10,018 nucleotides of DNA, taken from the NCBI GenBank assembly GCA_947632415.1, contig CANRPB010000052.1:1-10018 (forward strand), in the 5' to 3' direction. Below the pieces are notes generated by a model. It was not told the DNA's origin. It saw only the letters and a list, made by a program, of their open reading frames with translations, and ran no database searches. This DNA is from an uncultured Bacilli bacterium (GTDB lineage: Bacteria > Bacillota_I > Bacilli_A > RF39 > UBA660). Position 1 is the stretch's first letter, and each line of letters starts with the position of its first letter. Shown here one piece after another: positions 1 through 7,430 of the stretch. The translations under genes and the position numbers were made by a program.

Positions 1-19
1 TTATTATTATACTGTACTA

Positions 20-48
20 ATAATATCATAAAATTCAAAGGATGTCTA
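20..48 (-). promoter_or_regulatory. Putative promoter for a gene beyond the left edge
   Basis: Reading the minus strand, TAGACA (43-48) and TATTAT (20-25) are separated by 17 nt, with TGA directly before the -10 (extended -10). It lies just after the terminator of the adhesin gene and points out of the window, so it probably drives the next minus-strand gene. That gene is not visible. Confidence 0.4.
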
Positions 49-66
49 TATTATGAAAATAAATTT

Positions 67-95
67 TAAAAAAAAAGAAGAATTTACATTCTTCT
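67..95 (-). terminator. Intrinsic terminator of the surface adhesin gene
   Basis: On the minus strand AGAAGAA (89-95) pairs with TTCTTCT (76-82) around a 6-nt loop and is followed by an uninterrupted U-tract (67-75). It starts about 5 nt after the stop codon at 100-102. Confidence 0.75.
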
Positions 96-99
96 CTTG

Positions 100-2694
100 T
101 TAAATTTGTTTGTTTTTCTTTCTTGAAATTGTAATTGTTCCAATTCCAGCAAAGATAATCATACTTCCTATTACATAGGTACTTGTTGTGTTTACAGATG
201 TATTTGGTGTCTTAATTGTTTCATTGTAAACATCTATTTTTAATAATATGTTATCTTTTACTTCAAATTCATATTCATTTGTAACAACATTGTCAATTAT
301 CATACCACTTTGATATCCTTCTGGTTGAATTGTTTCAACTAGTATGTATTTTCCAACTGGTAATTTTTCAATGTAGTATGGTTCAGTTGTAGAAACCCAT
401 TCTAGTTTTTTACCGTTTTGGTATACAGGTGTATGGTCTGGGTTTAAAATTTGTAGTGTTGCTCCTGGTATTTCTTCTCCGGTTGTTAGATCTTTTTTAG
501 AAATCAATACTTTGGTAACATCATTTTCAAATACTACTGTTTGAACTCCTGTTTCGGCTTTTACTTCAAATTCTACTTCATTAGATACTGCTACGTATCC
601 TTCTGGAGAGAATGTTTCTACTAGTTTATATTTACCAATTGGTAACATTTCAATATAGTGTGGTTCGGTTGTAGATGTCCATTCTAGAACTTTTCCATTT
701 TGGTATACAGGACTTCCATCTGTATTTAATATTTGTAGTCTTGCTCCTGGTAATTCTTGTTCGTTTGTAACGTCTATTTTAGATATTTTTATTTTTGTGA
801 CATCATTTTTTATTTTTAATATTTCTTCTGTTGTCATAACACTGCAATTATTTGAATCTGTATTGTTACAATTTAGAGTTTCAACTTTTCCTTCTTCAGT
901 TAATCTAAATTTAATTGAATTTTGTAGCGGAACATATCCTTCTGGTGCATATGTTTCAACTATTTCATAAACTTCATTAATATTTAGTCCATAAATTCTA
1001 TGTTCTTTTTTTTCTGAGATCCATTCTTCAATTAATTTTCCTTTGTTGTCATATAGTTGTAATTTTGCTCCTTCAATTTCTTGACCTCCGGTTGCATCTG
1101 TTTTACTAACGTCTAGATAGCTTGTATCGACGATAGTTACTGTGTCTTTTTGTAGATCTCCATATAATTTACCATCTTTAACGGTAATGTATTTTGGTTC
1201 GCTTATTTCAAAACCGTGTGGTGCTTCGACTTCTTTTATTATATAACTTGCATCAGCAATTTTACCAAAGTCTACTCCTACTGTTAATTCTTTTACGTTT
1301 CCATCAGTAATCCATTCAAAGTTACAGTTTGATTCTTTTTTGGTGTTCATGTCATAATTACAAATAACTATTTTGGCATTTTTTACAGGAACACCTTTTT
1401 CGTTTACTTTTTTGATTTTGATGGTTGGAAGTTCATCGGTAATTGTAAGTGTCTTGTTAGTGATGACATTACCATTACCATTTTTAACTTTTCCATCTTT
1501 GTCAATTGAAAATTTAACTTTTTCGTCGTTTAATAGGTATCCTTCTGGTGCGGATACTTCTTGTAGATAATAAGATCCTTCGCCTAATGAAGCGGTAATA
1601 TAGTCTGTTTTTGAAGTGTATGACTTAATCAAACTATTTGTTTTTTGATCATAAATACCTAAAGTTGCACCGGCTATTAGTTTTTTATCTTTGTTTATTT
1701 TAGCGATCTTTATATCTGTATCTTTAACTTCGTAATTTCCTTTTAATGAATAATTTGCGGAAAGTTTTTGTTTGTTTTCATATAATAGTACTAATCTTTG
1801 TAGTCCAGAGTAATTAAGTTTTTGATATCCTGCTAATTCATAAGAAGTTACATATTCTTTATCTGTAGTTACTTTGAAACTTGCTGATTTATTTCCAGAT
1901 TGATTGTCTGGAACTTCTATGGCGATTTTAAAACTATCTCCATTTTTTAGGTTGGCACTTGTTCCATTGTTTTTAGTACCGTTTTGATCGGTTAAGTAGC
2001 CACCACTAACGCTTATGTTGTAGTTTCCTGGTGCGGAAACTTTGAATAATGTTTTTGATAGTAGTATTTTTTTGTTACCTACTGTTTTTTCTTCCATGTC
2101 TTGTGTTAGTGTACCAGATGCTGCTTGAATAGCAATACTGTTATTGGTTTTAGTATAATCTGTTCCTTTGTTTGCTTCATTAATAGCAGCTATTAATTTT
2201 TTGTAGGCTGCACCATATGTAGAACTATTTTGGAAGAAAGAGTTTGTTTTAGCAGTGAATGGTCCTTTTCCTGCTCCTGCTACTGGTTCACCATATTCAG
2301 CATACCATAGCGCAAATTGTGTTACATAGTATGAGTCTGTTTGTCCTAATCCAAAGCTATAGTTTGGATCTCCAGATGTTCTTAATACAGCAATCATTTT
2401 GTTTATTTGAGCTTGACTAAAGACTTTTTTTATATCGAAATAACTCAATTTAGAGGTATTTCCACCTGGTCTTGGTGCGTCTTTGTCGGCATCTAAACAA
2501 TAAGCATGTCCACCTCCACTTGGATTAGTTGTAAACATTGCATATTGTCTTCCGGCATTGTAGTCTCCTATCCAAGTAAATCCAGTAACTGTAATTTCGT
2601 TAGGAAAAGTAGCTGCGTTCGCACTAACCTTAATACCTAAAAAAACAACAGTCATGATAAATAATCTTGTGAATAATTTCAATGTTTTTTTCAT
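100..2694 (-). CDS. Cell-wall-anchored thioester-domain adhesin with Cna-B repeats
   Basis: This is an 864-residue secreted surface protein, probably an adhesin. Residues 1-28 are a signal peptide (MKKT start, hydrophobic core, ANA-A cleavage site). A thioester (TQXA) domain follows: Cys66 in YCLD and Gln126 in TQFALW are the residues expected to form the Cys-Gln bond that in this family captures host amines. About five Cna-B/SpaA-type beta domains lie at roughly 325-421, 423-524, 526-633, 634-726 and 727-826. They repeat an I-x-K-x-D strand, a VET/KEV-x-APEGY strand and a closing ND/NE, matching Lys-Glu-Asn isopeptide chemistry (in the fourth, K639, E693, N724). The C terminus has TPNTS (829-833), a hydrophobic segment (about 839-857) and an RKKNK tail, which is a sortase signal in layout but not LPXTG. 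ATG at 2694 is preferred over an upstream in-frame GTG (2715) because GGGGAGG lies 5 nt before it. The family is clear; the ligand is unknown. Confidence 0.9.
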   Translation of the reverse strand: MKKTLKLFTRLFIMTVVFLGIKVSANAATFPNEITVTGFTWIGDYNAGRQYAMFTTNPSGGGHAYCLDADKDAPRPGGNTSKLSYFDIKKVFSQAQINKMIAVLRTSGDPNYSFGLGQTDSYYVTQFALWYAEYGEPVAGAGKGPFTAKTNSFFQNSSTYGAAYKKLIAAINEANKGTDYTKTNNSIAIQAASGTLTQDMEEKTVGNKKILLSKTLFKVSAPGNYNISVSGGYLTDQNGTKNNGTSANLKNGDSFKIAIEVPDNQSGNKSASFKVTTDKEYVTSYELAGYQKLNYSGLQRLVLLYENKQKLSANYSLKGNYEVKDTDIKIAKINKDKKLIAGATLGIYDQKTNSLIKSYTSKTDYITASLGEGSYYLQEVSAPEGYLLNDEKVKFSIDKDGKVKNGNGNVITNKTLTITDELPTIKIKKVNEKGVPVKNAKIVICNYDMNTKKESNCNFEWITDGNVKELTVGVDFGKIADASYIIKEVEAPHGFEISEPKYITVKDGKLYGDLQKDTVTIVDTSYLDVSKTDATGGQEIEGAKLQLYDNKGKLIEEWISEKKEHRIYGLNINEVYEIVETYAPEGYVPLQNSIKFRLTEEGKVETLNCNNTDSNNCSVMTTEEILKIKNDVTKIKISKIDVTNEQELPGARLQILNTDGSPVYQNGKVLEWTSTTEPHYIEMLPIGKYKLVETFSPEGYVAVSNEVEFEVKAETGVQTVVFENDVTKVLISKKDLTTGEEIPGATLQILNPDHTPVYQNGKKLEWVSTTEPYYIEKLPVGKYILVETIQPEGYQSGMIIDNVVTNEYEFEVKDNILLKIDVYNETIKTPNTSVNTTSTYVIGSMIIFAGIGTITISRKKNKQI

Positions 2695-2699
2695 ATAAA

Positions 2700-2706
2700 C
2701 CTCCCC
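2700..2706 (-). promoter_or_regulatory. Ribosome binding site fixing the adhesin start
   Basis: GGGGAGG on the minus strand, 5 nt before the ATG at 2692-2694. It decides the start over the in-frame GTG at 2713-2715, which has no Shine-Dalgarno sequence. Confidence 0.85.
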
Positions 2707-2737
2707 TTTTGTCACAATTTAATGACATTGGTTTGAT

Positions 2738-2766
2738 ATTTTAGTACACAATTCACAAAATGTCAA
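2738..2766 (-). promoter_or_regulatory. Sigma-A-type promoter of the adhesin gene
   Basis: On the minus strand a consensus TTGACA (2761-2766) and TAAAAT (2738-2743) are separated by exactly 17 nt. Transcription should start near 2731, giving a leader of about 37 nt. The consensus -35 suggests the adhesin is strongly expressed and transcribed separately from parE-parC. Confidence 0.75.
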
Positions 2767-2782
2767 GTTTTTTTTGAAATTA

Positions 2783-2820
2783 TAAAAAAGTGTATATAAA
2801 CATTAATTTATAATACACTT
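2783..2820 (-). terminator. Intrinsic terminator of the parE-parC operon
   Basis: On the minus strand a 13-bp stem, with AAGTGTAT at its base and one bulged T, closes a 6-nt loop and runs into a U-tract (2783-2788). It begins 13 nt after the parC stop codon and separates the operon from the adhesin promoter. Confidence 0.75.
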
Positions 2821-2833
2821 CTAGGTTAGTTTT

Positions 2834-5356
2834 TTATTCAACTTTAAAGTCGTCTAGAAAGTCATCGATAGTGAGAATTTGCTCGTCTATTTCATCGAGT
2901 TTGATGTCGATTGTTTCTATTTCTTTTGTTTCTTTATTTTTTTTATTGTAGTTGTTACTATCGATTAGATTGACTTCTTTAAAGATGTCTTCGATATTTT
3001 TCTTGCTAATGCTACTACCTGTTGAGTATCTATCCATTATTGGTAGATTGGTTGATTTAATTTTGTCGAAGTCATTTCCGATTTTGATTATGAAGTCGCA
3101 TTTATCACAGATAAATGTATTTAGAATATAATAAGGGTTGGTTTTGACGTCGCGGATTAATTGAATTCCTTTTCGTCCTCTACTTGTTTTTTCAAATTCG
3201 TTTATTCTAACTCTTTTACCGGTACCTTTTTCGGTAATTATGCAGATAAAGTTGTCATTACCACTGAAGACGTTAGCTGATATAACATAATCGTCTTTTA
3301 GTCCGATTCCTTTGACACCACTTGCTTTAGGTCCGATTATCCCTACTTCGTCTAGTGAGTATCTTAAGCCGATTCCGTTGTGGGTTGCTATGAATATTTC
3401 ATCTCCTACACTGTCATCAATTGATACTACTAAGTCGTCTTCTTTTAGTTTAAAGGCTGTCATTGATTTGGAATAACGGCTTACTTTAAAGTCGCTTATT
3501 TGGGTTCTTTTGATCATGCCTTTTTTGGATACCATTGTAATTATACTGCCGTTTGTGAAGTCGTAAACAGGAATACTTTTTATAATGTTTTCGCTTGGTT
3601 CAATTTTTATGATATTACTGATGTGTTTTCCTAGTTCTTTCCATTTGCAGTCTGGTATTTCGTATACTGGTAGGTATAGGTAGTTCCCTAAGTCGGTAAA
3701 TAGTAGTATGGTGTTTAGGGTATTTATTTTGTATAGTCCTATGATGTAGTCGCCGTCTTTTACTAGGGTTGCTTCTTTTTCGTCATAACTACGTGTTGAG
3801 ACGCGTTTTACGTATCCTTCGCGGGTTACGACAACGATGCAGTCTTCTTTTGGTAGCATGGCTTCTGTGTCAATTTTGATTTCGGTGATTTCGTCTTTTA
3901 TTTCGGTTTTTCTTGGTGTTGCATAGTTTTTCTTTATGGTTTTTAGTTCTTCTTTCATGACACTTTTTAGTTTTTCTTCGCTATCTAAAATCATTTCTAG
4001 TTCTGATATTAGCGCTAATAGATTTTTATGTTTTTCTTCTAGTTCGGTTACGTCGGTGTTAGTTAGTTTGTATAGTTGTAGGGTTACGATGGCTTCGGCT
4101 TGTTCGCGGGTGAAGTCAAATTTTTCAACGAGGTTGTCTTTGGCGTTGTTTTTATTTTTACTTGCGCGAATGGTGTGAATTACTTCGTCTAGAATTGATA
4201 GGGCTTTGATTAAGCCTTCAACTATATGAATTTCTTTTTTAGCGGTTGCTAGTTCAAATTCTGTTCTTTTGATAATAACTTCTTTTTTGTGTTCTATGTA
4301 GGCATCAAGGATTGGTATAATTCCTAGTGTCATTGGTCTTCTGTTTACTATTGATACCATATTGTAGTTGTAATTGACTTGTAGTTCGGTATTTTTTAGT
4401 AGGTAGTTTATGATTAGTTCTTTGTTGGCGTCTTTTTTGAGGTCAATTACTATTCTTACGGATTCTTCGCGGTCTGATTCGTCTCTTACTTCTTGGATGC
4501 CTTCGATTTTTTTGTCGATTCTGATTGAGTCGATTTTGTTTACTAGTAGGGCTTTGTTAACTTCAAATGGTATTTCGTGTATAATTATTTGTTCGCGTGA
4601 TTTTTCTTTGTGAAATTCGTATTTGCATTTTACGATTACTTTTCCTTTTCCGGTTGTGAAGGCGTCGATGATGCCTTTTTTTCCTTCGACTATTCCTCCA
4701 GTTGGGAAGTCTGGTCCTTTTACTATTTCTAGGATTGTGTCGAGGCGACAGTTGGGGCTGTCAATTCTTTTGATGGTGGCATCGATTATTTCGCCTAAAT
4801 TGTGGGGAGGAATGCTTGTTGCGTATCCGGCTGATATTCCATTGGTTCCGTTTACTAGTAAATTGGGAAATTGGGCTGGTAGAACGGTTGGTTCTAGAAA
4901 GCGGTCATCGAAGTTTGGTGCCCATGGTATGGTGTTTTTGTCTAGGTCTTTTAATAGTTCTCCACTAATTGGCGCTAGTCTTGCTTCGGTATAACGGTAG
5001 GCTGCTGGTCCGTCTCCGTCGATAGAGCCGTTGTTTCCGTGTATTGATACTAGGATTGTGTTTTGTTTCCACCACTGGCTCATTCTAACCATGGCGTCGT
5101 ATACTGATGAGTCTCCATGTGGGTGGAATTTTCCTAGTACGTCTCCGACGGTGGCTGCGCATTTGATAAAGGGCTTATCCCATGTGTTTCCTGCTTTGTA
5201 CATTGCGTATAGAATTCTTCTTTGAACTGGTTTTAGTCCGTCTCTTACGTCTGGTATAGCGCGGTCTTGGATGATTTCTTTGGCGTAGTTTCCAAATCTG
5301 TCTCCCATAATGTCTTCTAATGCATAATCATGTATTTTTTTTAATACTTCTTCCAT
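2834..5356 (-). CDS. parC: DNA topoisomerase IV subunit A (ParC)
   Basis: This 840-residue type IIA topoisomerase A subunit cuts and rejoins both DNA strands, and with ParE unlinks replicated chromosomes. The catalytic Tyr122 lies in AYRYTEARL, with the preceding HPHGDSSVYD helix carrying S83, S84 and D87, the unmutated quinolone-sensitive pattern. The order is winged helix/tower (1-350), coiled-coil arm (about 355-480) and C-terminal beta-pinwheel (about 500-770). A degenerate GyrA-box, TSRGRKG (724-730), keeps R, G, K and G of QRRGGKG. An acidic tail follows (812-840). ParC rather than GyrA is chosen because the box is incomplete and the partner gene looks like ParE. It is downstream of parE with a 2-nt gap and its own AGGGGG site, so the two are co-transcribed and probably coupled. 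Length is normal for Bacilli ParC (about 800-825 residues), slightly extended by the tail. Confidence 0.93.
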   Translation of the reverse strand: MEEVLKKIHDYALEDIMGDRFGNYAKEIIQDRAIPDVRDGLKPVQRRILYAMYKAGNTWDKPFIKCAATVGDVLGKFHPHGDSSVYDAMVRMSQWWKQNTILVSIHGNNGSIDGDGPAAYRYTEARLAPISGELLKDLDKNTIPWAPNFDDRFLEPTVLPAQFPNLLVNGTNGISAGYATSIPPHNLGEIIDATIKRIDSPNCRLDTILEIVKGPDFPTGGIVEGKKGIIDAFTTGKGKVIVKCKYEFHKEKSREQIIIHEIPFEVNKALLVNKIDSIRIDKKIEGIQEVRDESDREESVRIVIDLKKDANKELIINYLLKNTELQVNYNYNMVSIVNRRPMTLGIIPILDAYIEHKKEVIIKRTEFELATAKKEIHIVEGLIKALSILDEVIHTIRASKNKNNAKDNLVEKFDFTREQAEAIVTLQLYKLTNTDVTELEEKHKNLLALISELEMILDSEEKLKSVMKEELKTIKKNYATPRKTEIKDEITEIKIDTEAMLPKEDCIVVVTREGYVKRVSTRSYDEKEATLVKDGDYIIGLYKINTLNTILLFTDLGNYLYLPVYEIPDCKWKELGKHISNIIKIEPSENIIKSIPVYDFTNGSIITMVSKKGMIKRTQISDFKVSRYSKSMTAFKLKEDDLVVSIDDSVGDEIFIATHNGIGLRYSLDEVGIIGPKASGVKGIGLKDDYVISANVFSGNDNFICIITEKGTGKRVRINEFEKTSRGRKGIQLIRDVKTNPYYILNTFICDKCDFIIKIGNDFDKIKSTNLPIMDRYSTGSSISKKNIEDIFKEVNLIDSNNYNKKNKETKEIETIDIKLDEIDEQILTIDDFLDDFKVE

Positions 5357-5358
5357 AA

Positions 5359-7263
5359 CTACCCCCTATAATTATCTTCCATTGTGAAGATTACGTTTTC
5401 GTTTATCCATTCTTTTCTTGGTTCGACTTTGTCTCCCATTAGTACGCTTACTCTTTTTTCAGCTAGCACGGCATCGCTTATGTTTACGCGTATTAGGCTT
5501 CGTGTTTCGGGGTTCATGGTTGTTTCCCATAGTTGGGTTGCGTCCATTTCTCCTAGTCCTTTGTATCTTTGAATGGTGTATTTTCCTGTTACTTCTTCTT
5601 TTAGTTTGTTTAGTTCTTCATCACTATAGGCATATACGTGTTTTTTCCCATATTCTAGTTTATATAGTGGTGGTAGGGCTATGAATAGTTTGCCTTTTTC
5701 AATTAGTCCTCTCATGTAGTAGTAGAAAAATGTTAGTAATAGTATTTGAATGTGGGCTCCATCGACGTCGGCATCGGTCATGATAATTACTTTGTCATAG
5801 TTGGATTCGTCGACGTTGAAGTCGCTTCCTATTCCTGCGCCTATGGTATGTATCATGGTGTTTATTTCTTCGTTTTTTAGTATGTCTTCCATTGAGGCTT
5901 TGGCGGTATTGATTACTTTTCCTCTTAGTGGTAAAATGGCTTGAAATTTTCTATCTCTTCCGCCTTTAGCGCTTCCTCCTGCTGAGTCTCCTTCGACTAG
6001 GAATAGTTCGTTTAGTTTTGGATTTTTGGCTTGGGCTGGGGCTAGTTTGCCTGATAGATTTTTTTCTATTTTGTTTTTGTTTTTTCCGTTTCTTGCTTCA
6101 TCGCGGGCTTTTCTGGCTGCTTCGCGTACGGCTTTGCTTTTGATCATTTTTTCCATGATGATGGTTGCGATGGCTTTGTTTTCTTCTAGAAAGTACTGAA
6201 GTTTTTCGCTGACGATGCTGTCAACTGCGGTTCGTGCTTGTGGTGTTCCTAGTTTGCCTTTGGTTTGCCCTTCAAATTGTAGTAGGTTTTCAGGAATTTG
6301 TAGGTTTATGATTGCGGTTAGTCCTTCTCTGGTGTCACTTCCTTCTAGATTTTTGTCTTTGTTTTTGATGTAGCCATTGTTTTTTGCATAGTCGTTGAAG
6401 ACTTTGGTTAGGGCTGTTTTAAATCCTACTTCGTGTGATCCTCCATCATTTGTTTTTACGTTGTTGACGAATGATACGATGTTTTCTGAGTAGGTGTCTG
6501 TGTATTGAAATGATACTTCGATGTTGATGGTGTCTTTTGTTCCTTTGAAGTTTACTACGTCGTGAAGTGGTTTTTTGTCGTTGTTTAAGTAATCGACGAA
6601 GCTGTTTAGTCCGTTTTCGTAGTGGAAGGTGTCGCTTCTGCCGTCTCTTAAGTCTTCTACTATTACTGTTAGTCCATTAAGTAGAAAGGCGCATTCTTGC
6701 ATTCTCTCGATGATTGTTGTGTATGAAAAGTTTGTTATTGAGAATATTTCATTATCGGGCATGAATCTTACTTTTGTTCCGGTTTTGCTTGTTTTTTCTA
6801 GGCGTGTTAATGGTGTATTTAGTTTTCCTCCGTCTTTAAAACTGATATAGTGTTCGTATCCATCACGTTTAATGTATACTTCCATCCATTTGCTTAGGGC
6901 ATTTACGACACTGGCTCCTACTCCATGAAGTCCTCCTGATACTTTGTAGCCACTGTTTTCGAATTTTCCTCCTGCGTGAAGGACTGTGTATATGACTTCT
7001 GGTGTTGATACACCACTTGAGTGCATTCCAACTGGGACACCACGTCCTTCGTCTTCTACGGTTATACTACCGTCTTTATTAATTGAAATTTTTATTTTTT
7101 TACCAAAACCATTTATTACTTCATCGATACTATTATCGACTATTTCCCATACTAAATGGTGAAGTCCTCTTTTATCGGTTGAACCAATATACATACCGGG
7201 TCTTTTTCTTACTGCTTCTAAGCCTTCTAATATTTTTATTGATTCTTCATTGTATTTTGTCAT
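5359..7263 (-). CDS. parE: DNA topoisomerase IV subunit B (ParE)
   Basis: This 634-residue ATPase subunit of topoisomerase IV binds ATP and closes the DNA gate with ParC. The GHKL ATPase domain has WEIVDNSIDE (E40 catalytic base, N44 for Mg), DEGRGVP (71-77) and GGLHGVGASVVNALS (110-124). The transducer has QTKGKLGTP (333-341). The TOPRIM domain has VEGDSAGGSAKGG (423-435; E424), PLRGK (445-449) and DADVD (497-501), with the C-terminal QRYKGLGEM (565-573). ParE rather than GyrB is indicated by STDKRGLHHLV near the N terminus, by PLRGKVINT in TOPRIM and by the adjacent parC. ATG 7263 is the only in-frame ATG before an upstream stop. Its Shine-Dalgarno site is poor, with only GGTGAT touching the ATG. 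Nothing suggests damage to the gene. Confidence 0.94.
   Translation of the reverse strand: MTKYNEESIKILEGLEAVRKRPGMYIGSTDKRGLHHLVWEIVDNSIDEVINGFGKKIKISINKDGSITVEDEGRGVPVGMHSSGVSTPEVIYTVLHAGGKFENSGYKVSGGLHGVGASVVNALSKWMEVYIKRDGYEHYISFKDGGKLNTPLTRLEKTSKTGTKVRFMPDNEIFSITNFSYTTIIERMQECAFLLNGLTVIVEDLRDGRSDTFHYENGLNSFVDYLNNDKKPLHDVVNFKGTKDTINIEVSFQYTDTYSENIVSFVNNVKTNDGGSHEVGFKTALTKVFNDYAKNNGYIKNKDKNLEGSDTREGLTAIINLQIPENLLQFEGQTKGKLGTPQARTAVDSIVSEKLQYFLEENKAIATIIMEKMIKSKAVREAARKARDEARNGKNKNKIEKNLSGKLAPAQAKNPKLNELFLVEGDSAGGSAKGGRDRKFQAILPLRGKVINTAKASMEDILKNEEINTMIHTIGAGIGSDFNVDESNYDKVIIMTDADVDGAHIQILLLTFFYYYMRGLIEKGKLFIALPPLYKLEYGKKHVYAYSDEELNKLKEEVTGKYTIQRYKGLGEMDATQLWETTMNPETRSLIRVNISDAVLAEKRVSVLMGDKVEPRKEWINENVIFTMEDNYRG
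5362..5367 (-). promoter_or_regulatory. parC ribosome binding site inside the end of parE
   Basis: AGGGGG on the minus strand lies within the last parE codons, 5 nt before the parC ATG (5354-5356), with the parE TAG (5359-5361) in between. Ribosomes finishing parE would uncover or reuse it, which suits equal amounts of the two subunits. Confidence 0.75.
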
Positions 7264-7278
7264 ATCATCACCATAGTC

Positions 7279-7307
7279 ATCATATCATTTTTTTTTAGAA
7301 AAAACAA
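7279..7307 (-). promoter_or_regulatory. Putative parE-parC promoter with a very short leader
   Basis: On the minus strand TTGTTT (7302-7307) and TATGAT (7279-7284) are 17 nt apart, with an extended -10 TGA (7285-7287). The predicted start is near 7271-7273, only about 8-10 nt before the parE ATG. The native sequence upstream of the -35 is kept because it is one copy of the insertion-sequence target duplication. Confidence 0.5.
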
Positions 7308-7334
7308 GAAATACGAAAAAAAACCATAAATATT
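7308..7334. repeat. Left copy of the 27-bp target site duplication
   Basis: Begins GAAATACG, contains eight A's, and ends with CATAAATATT. It is identical to 9069-9095, and identity extends one base each side (29 bp) because the element ends happen to match. It holds the A-tract and left stem of the original intergenic terminator. Confidence 0.9.
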
Positions 7335-7349
7335 TGTTATTAATTTATG
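7316..7349 (-). terminator. Hybrid hairpin formed across the left IS junction
   Basis: On the minus strand CATAAAT (7343-7349, inside the IS end) pairs with ATTTATG (7325-7331, in the target duplication) around an 11-nt loop, followed by one G and eight U's (7316-7323). It could act as a weak terminator just upstream of the parE promoter. The stem has only one G-C pair, so strength is doubtful. Confidence 0.4.
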
Positions 7350-7366
7350 ATAATGTTAGTATATAT
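7335..7366 (+). repeat. Left terminal inverted repeat of the insertion sequence
   Basis: Matches the reverse complement of 9037-9068 at 25 of 32 positions without gaps. The best-kept core is TATGA-x-AATGTTAGTA. The 9-bp core ATGTTAGTA (7353-7361) recurs inside the element at 7379-7387. Confidence 0.85.
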
Positions 7367-7370
7367 TAAT

Positions 7371-7399
7371 TTTTGATTATGTTAGTAAAATGATATAAT
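7371..7399 (+). promoter_or_regulatory. Transposase promoter
   Basis: A perfect TATAAT (7394-7399) with extended TGA (7391-7393) is preceded at 17 nt by TTTTGA (7371-7376). The -35 is poor, so recognition probably relies on the extended -10. The start is expected near 7406, which makes the ATG at 7404 unlikely to be used. The spacer contains the IS subterminal repeat ATGTTAGTA. Confidence 0.6.
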
Positions 7400-7404
7400 C
7401 AAAA
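7371..7404. promoter_or_regulatory. Inverted repeat over the transposase promoter (possible operator)
   Basis: TTTTGATTAT (7371-7380) and ATAATCAAAA (7395-7404) are perfect 10-bp arms 14 nt apart, covering the -35 and -10. A third copy of TTTTGATTAT lies at 8854-8863, inside the promoter of the small-RNA candidate. This could be a shared binding site; no regulator is visible other than the transposase itself. Confidence 0.45.
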
Positions 7405-7430
7405 TGGTGATAAGAATGGAGAAATTAAGA

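Noticed and set aside
1373..1570. Plus-strand reading frames inside the adhesin, parC and parE genes
   Set aside because: They are antisense shadows of well-supported genes, with no ribosome binding site or recognisable domain.
7410..7416. Seven-base complementarity between the small-RNA terminator (8966-8972) and the transposase start region
   Set aside because: Seven A/U-rich bases are expected by chance, and the pairing bases lie in the terminator stem.
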